A DNA stretch of 30,444 nucleotides, from NCBI GenBank assembly GCA_043822165.1, contig JBDRCA010000161.1:1-30444 (forward strand), read 5' to 3'. The stretch is from SCGC-AAA252-I15 sp043822165 (GTDB taxonomy: Archaea; Altiarchaeota; Altiarchaeia; IMC4; SCGC-AAA252-I15). Position numbers and translations under genes: made by a program. Under the pieces are notes generated by a model, which did not search any database, was not told the DNA's origin, and saw nothing but the letters and a program-made list of their open reading frames with translations. Every line of letters starts with the position of its first letter. The stretch's first letter is position 1. This document shows positions 30,055-30,444 of the stretch, in pieces.

Positions 30055-30444
30055 ATGCATGCTGGGAGATCAAGTTTAGATGGGCTGACTTTGATTCAGC
30101 GGTTGGGAGTGGTCTTGTTTGTATCCTTGATTCTGGTTTTTATTTTCGGTTTCATGGAGTTAGTCGATGACTTGTGGGGAGACGACGGTTTGCATGCTGT
30201 AGTGGTCTTGATCGCCCTGTATGTACTGTATGCAGCATTGAGAAAACCTGCATTGGCTCGGAGAGAGACTCCGGAACTGGATAAAAAAAATGTTGTCTTC
30301 GAAACGTTAGATGAAGCAAAGGACGTGAGCCTAAGATGGAGACTCACAGATATTGGGCTTGGAATCTTTTTCTTCGGGATAGTAGTATACAAGTACTATA
30401 GAGGAGACTACTTGTTTTCACTAATGCTAATATTCTCCGGGATG
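30055..30444 (+). CDS. Hydrophobic membrane protein of unknown function (3' partial)
   Basis: An open frame from ATG at 30055 continues to the last base of the window, giving 130 residues with no stop. A first hydrophobic helix lies at about 15-36 (LGVVLFVSLILVFIFGF), a second at about 47-58 (VVVLIALYVLYAAL), then a hydrophilic charged loop (REthen PELDKKNVVFETLDEA), then a third hydrophobic segment near 'IGLGIFFFGIVVYKYY'. No recognisable motif. It starts 38 nt after tRNA-Tyr, with T/A-rich sequence about 25 nt upstream of the ATG. An overlapping frame on the opposite strand (30096-30392) is a shadow. Reality is supported by uninterrupted coding character and by the clear membrane-segment layout; the family is unknown. 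Confidence 0.6.
   Translation, partial: MHAGRSSLDGLTLIQRLGVVLFVSLILVFIFGFMELVDDLWGDDGLHAVVVLIALYVLYAALRKPALARRETPELDKKNVVFETLDEAKDVSLRWRLTDIGLGIFFFGIVVYKYYRGDYLFSLMLIFSGM

Noticed and set aside
30096..30392. 98-residue open frame on the minus strand near the right edge
   Set aside because: It overlaps a plus-strand frame with clear membrane helices that runs to the edge; the reverse frame has Thr/Lys/Ser-rich shadow composition.
1..30444. CRISPR array, insertion sequence, integrase or attachment site
   Set aside because: No regularly spaced repeats, transposase motifs or tRNA-end duplications were seen anywhere in the window.

Overview
The window is archaeal. The evidence is an intron-containing tRNA-Tyr without an encoded CCA end, a tetrahydromethanopterin formyltransferase (Ftr), DUF371 and COG2108-type proteins, an Lrp/AsnC-type regulator, TATA-like boxes about 25 nt upstream of leaderless starts, and GGTG/GGAGG ribosome binding sites. 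Coding DNA is of roughly balanced base composition and intergenic DNA is AT-rich. Ftr, Rnf and a split glutamate synthase together suggest an anaerobic, probably uncultivated euryarchaeal-type lineage with a tetrahydromethanopterin C1 branch. No methanogenesis-specific gene is visible, so I do not name a taxon.

Layout. (1) 1-4510, minus strand: a tight operon of a small DUF1616-like membrane protein, a long coiled-coil protein, and a large ATPase that runs off the left edge. The ATPase has a signal peptide, extracellular Ig-like domains, one membrane helix, a HerA/DUF87 motor and a long coiled coil. Divergent from it (4545-6548) is a membrane-anchored surface protein built of Ig-like repeats. 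This is the best candidate for an undescribed system. (2) 6552-9356: a small lipoprotein, lipoprotein ApbE (flavin transferase), a COG2108-type radical SAM protein, and a 47-residue zinc-ribbon microprotein. (3) 9345-14214, minus strand: a complete Rnf operon, rnfCDGEAB, with a one-base frameshift in rnfA. (4) 14360-16517, plus strand: NfnA and NfnB. (5) 16521-18534, minus strand: a small membrane protein and a stand-alone FMN glutamate-synthase-like protein. (6) 18688-24529: an Lrp/AsnC regulator, a 306-nt AT-rich regulatory gap, and a five-gene split glutamate synthase operon. (7) 24526-29821, minus strand: a CitG-like protein, Ftr, DUF371, a type II/IV secretion ATPase and a guanidine-modifying-superfamily protein. 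(8) 29904 to the end: tRNA-Tyr and a partial membrane protein.

How it fits together. Rnf couples ferredoxin:NAD+ electron transfer to ion pumping and needs covalent FMN, which the neighbouring ApbE can attach. Nfn balances NADH, NADPH and ferredoxin. The glutamate synthase uses reduced carriers for ammonia assimilation, with the Lrp-type protein a plausible regulator. Convergent genes end within a few bases of each other throughout, so the genome is very compact.
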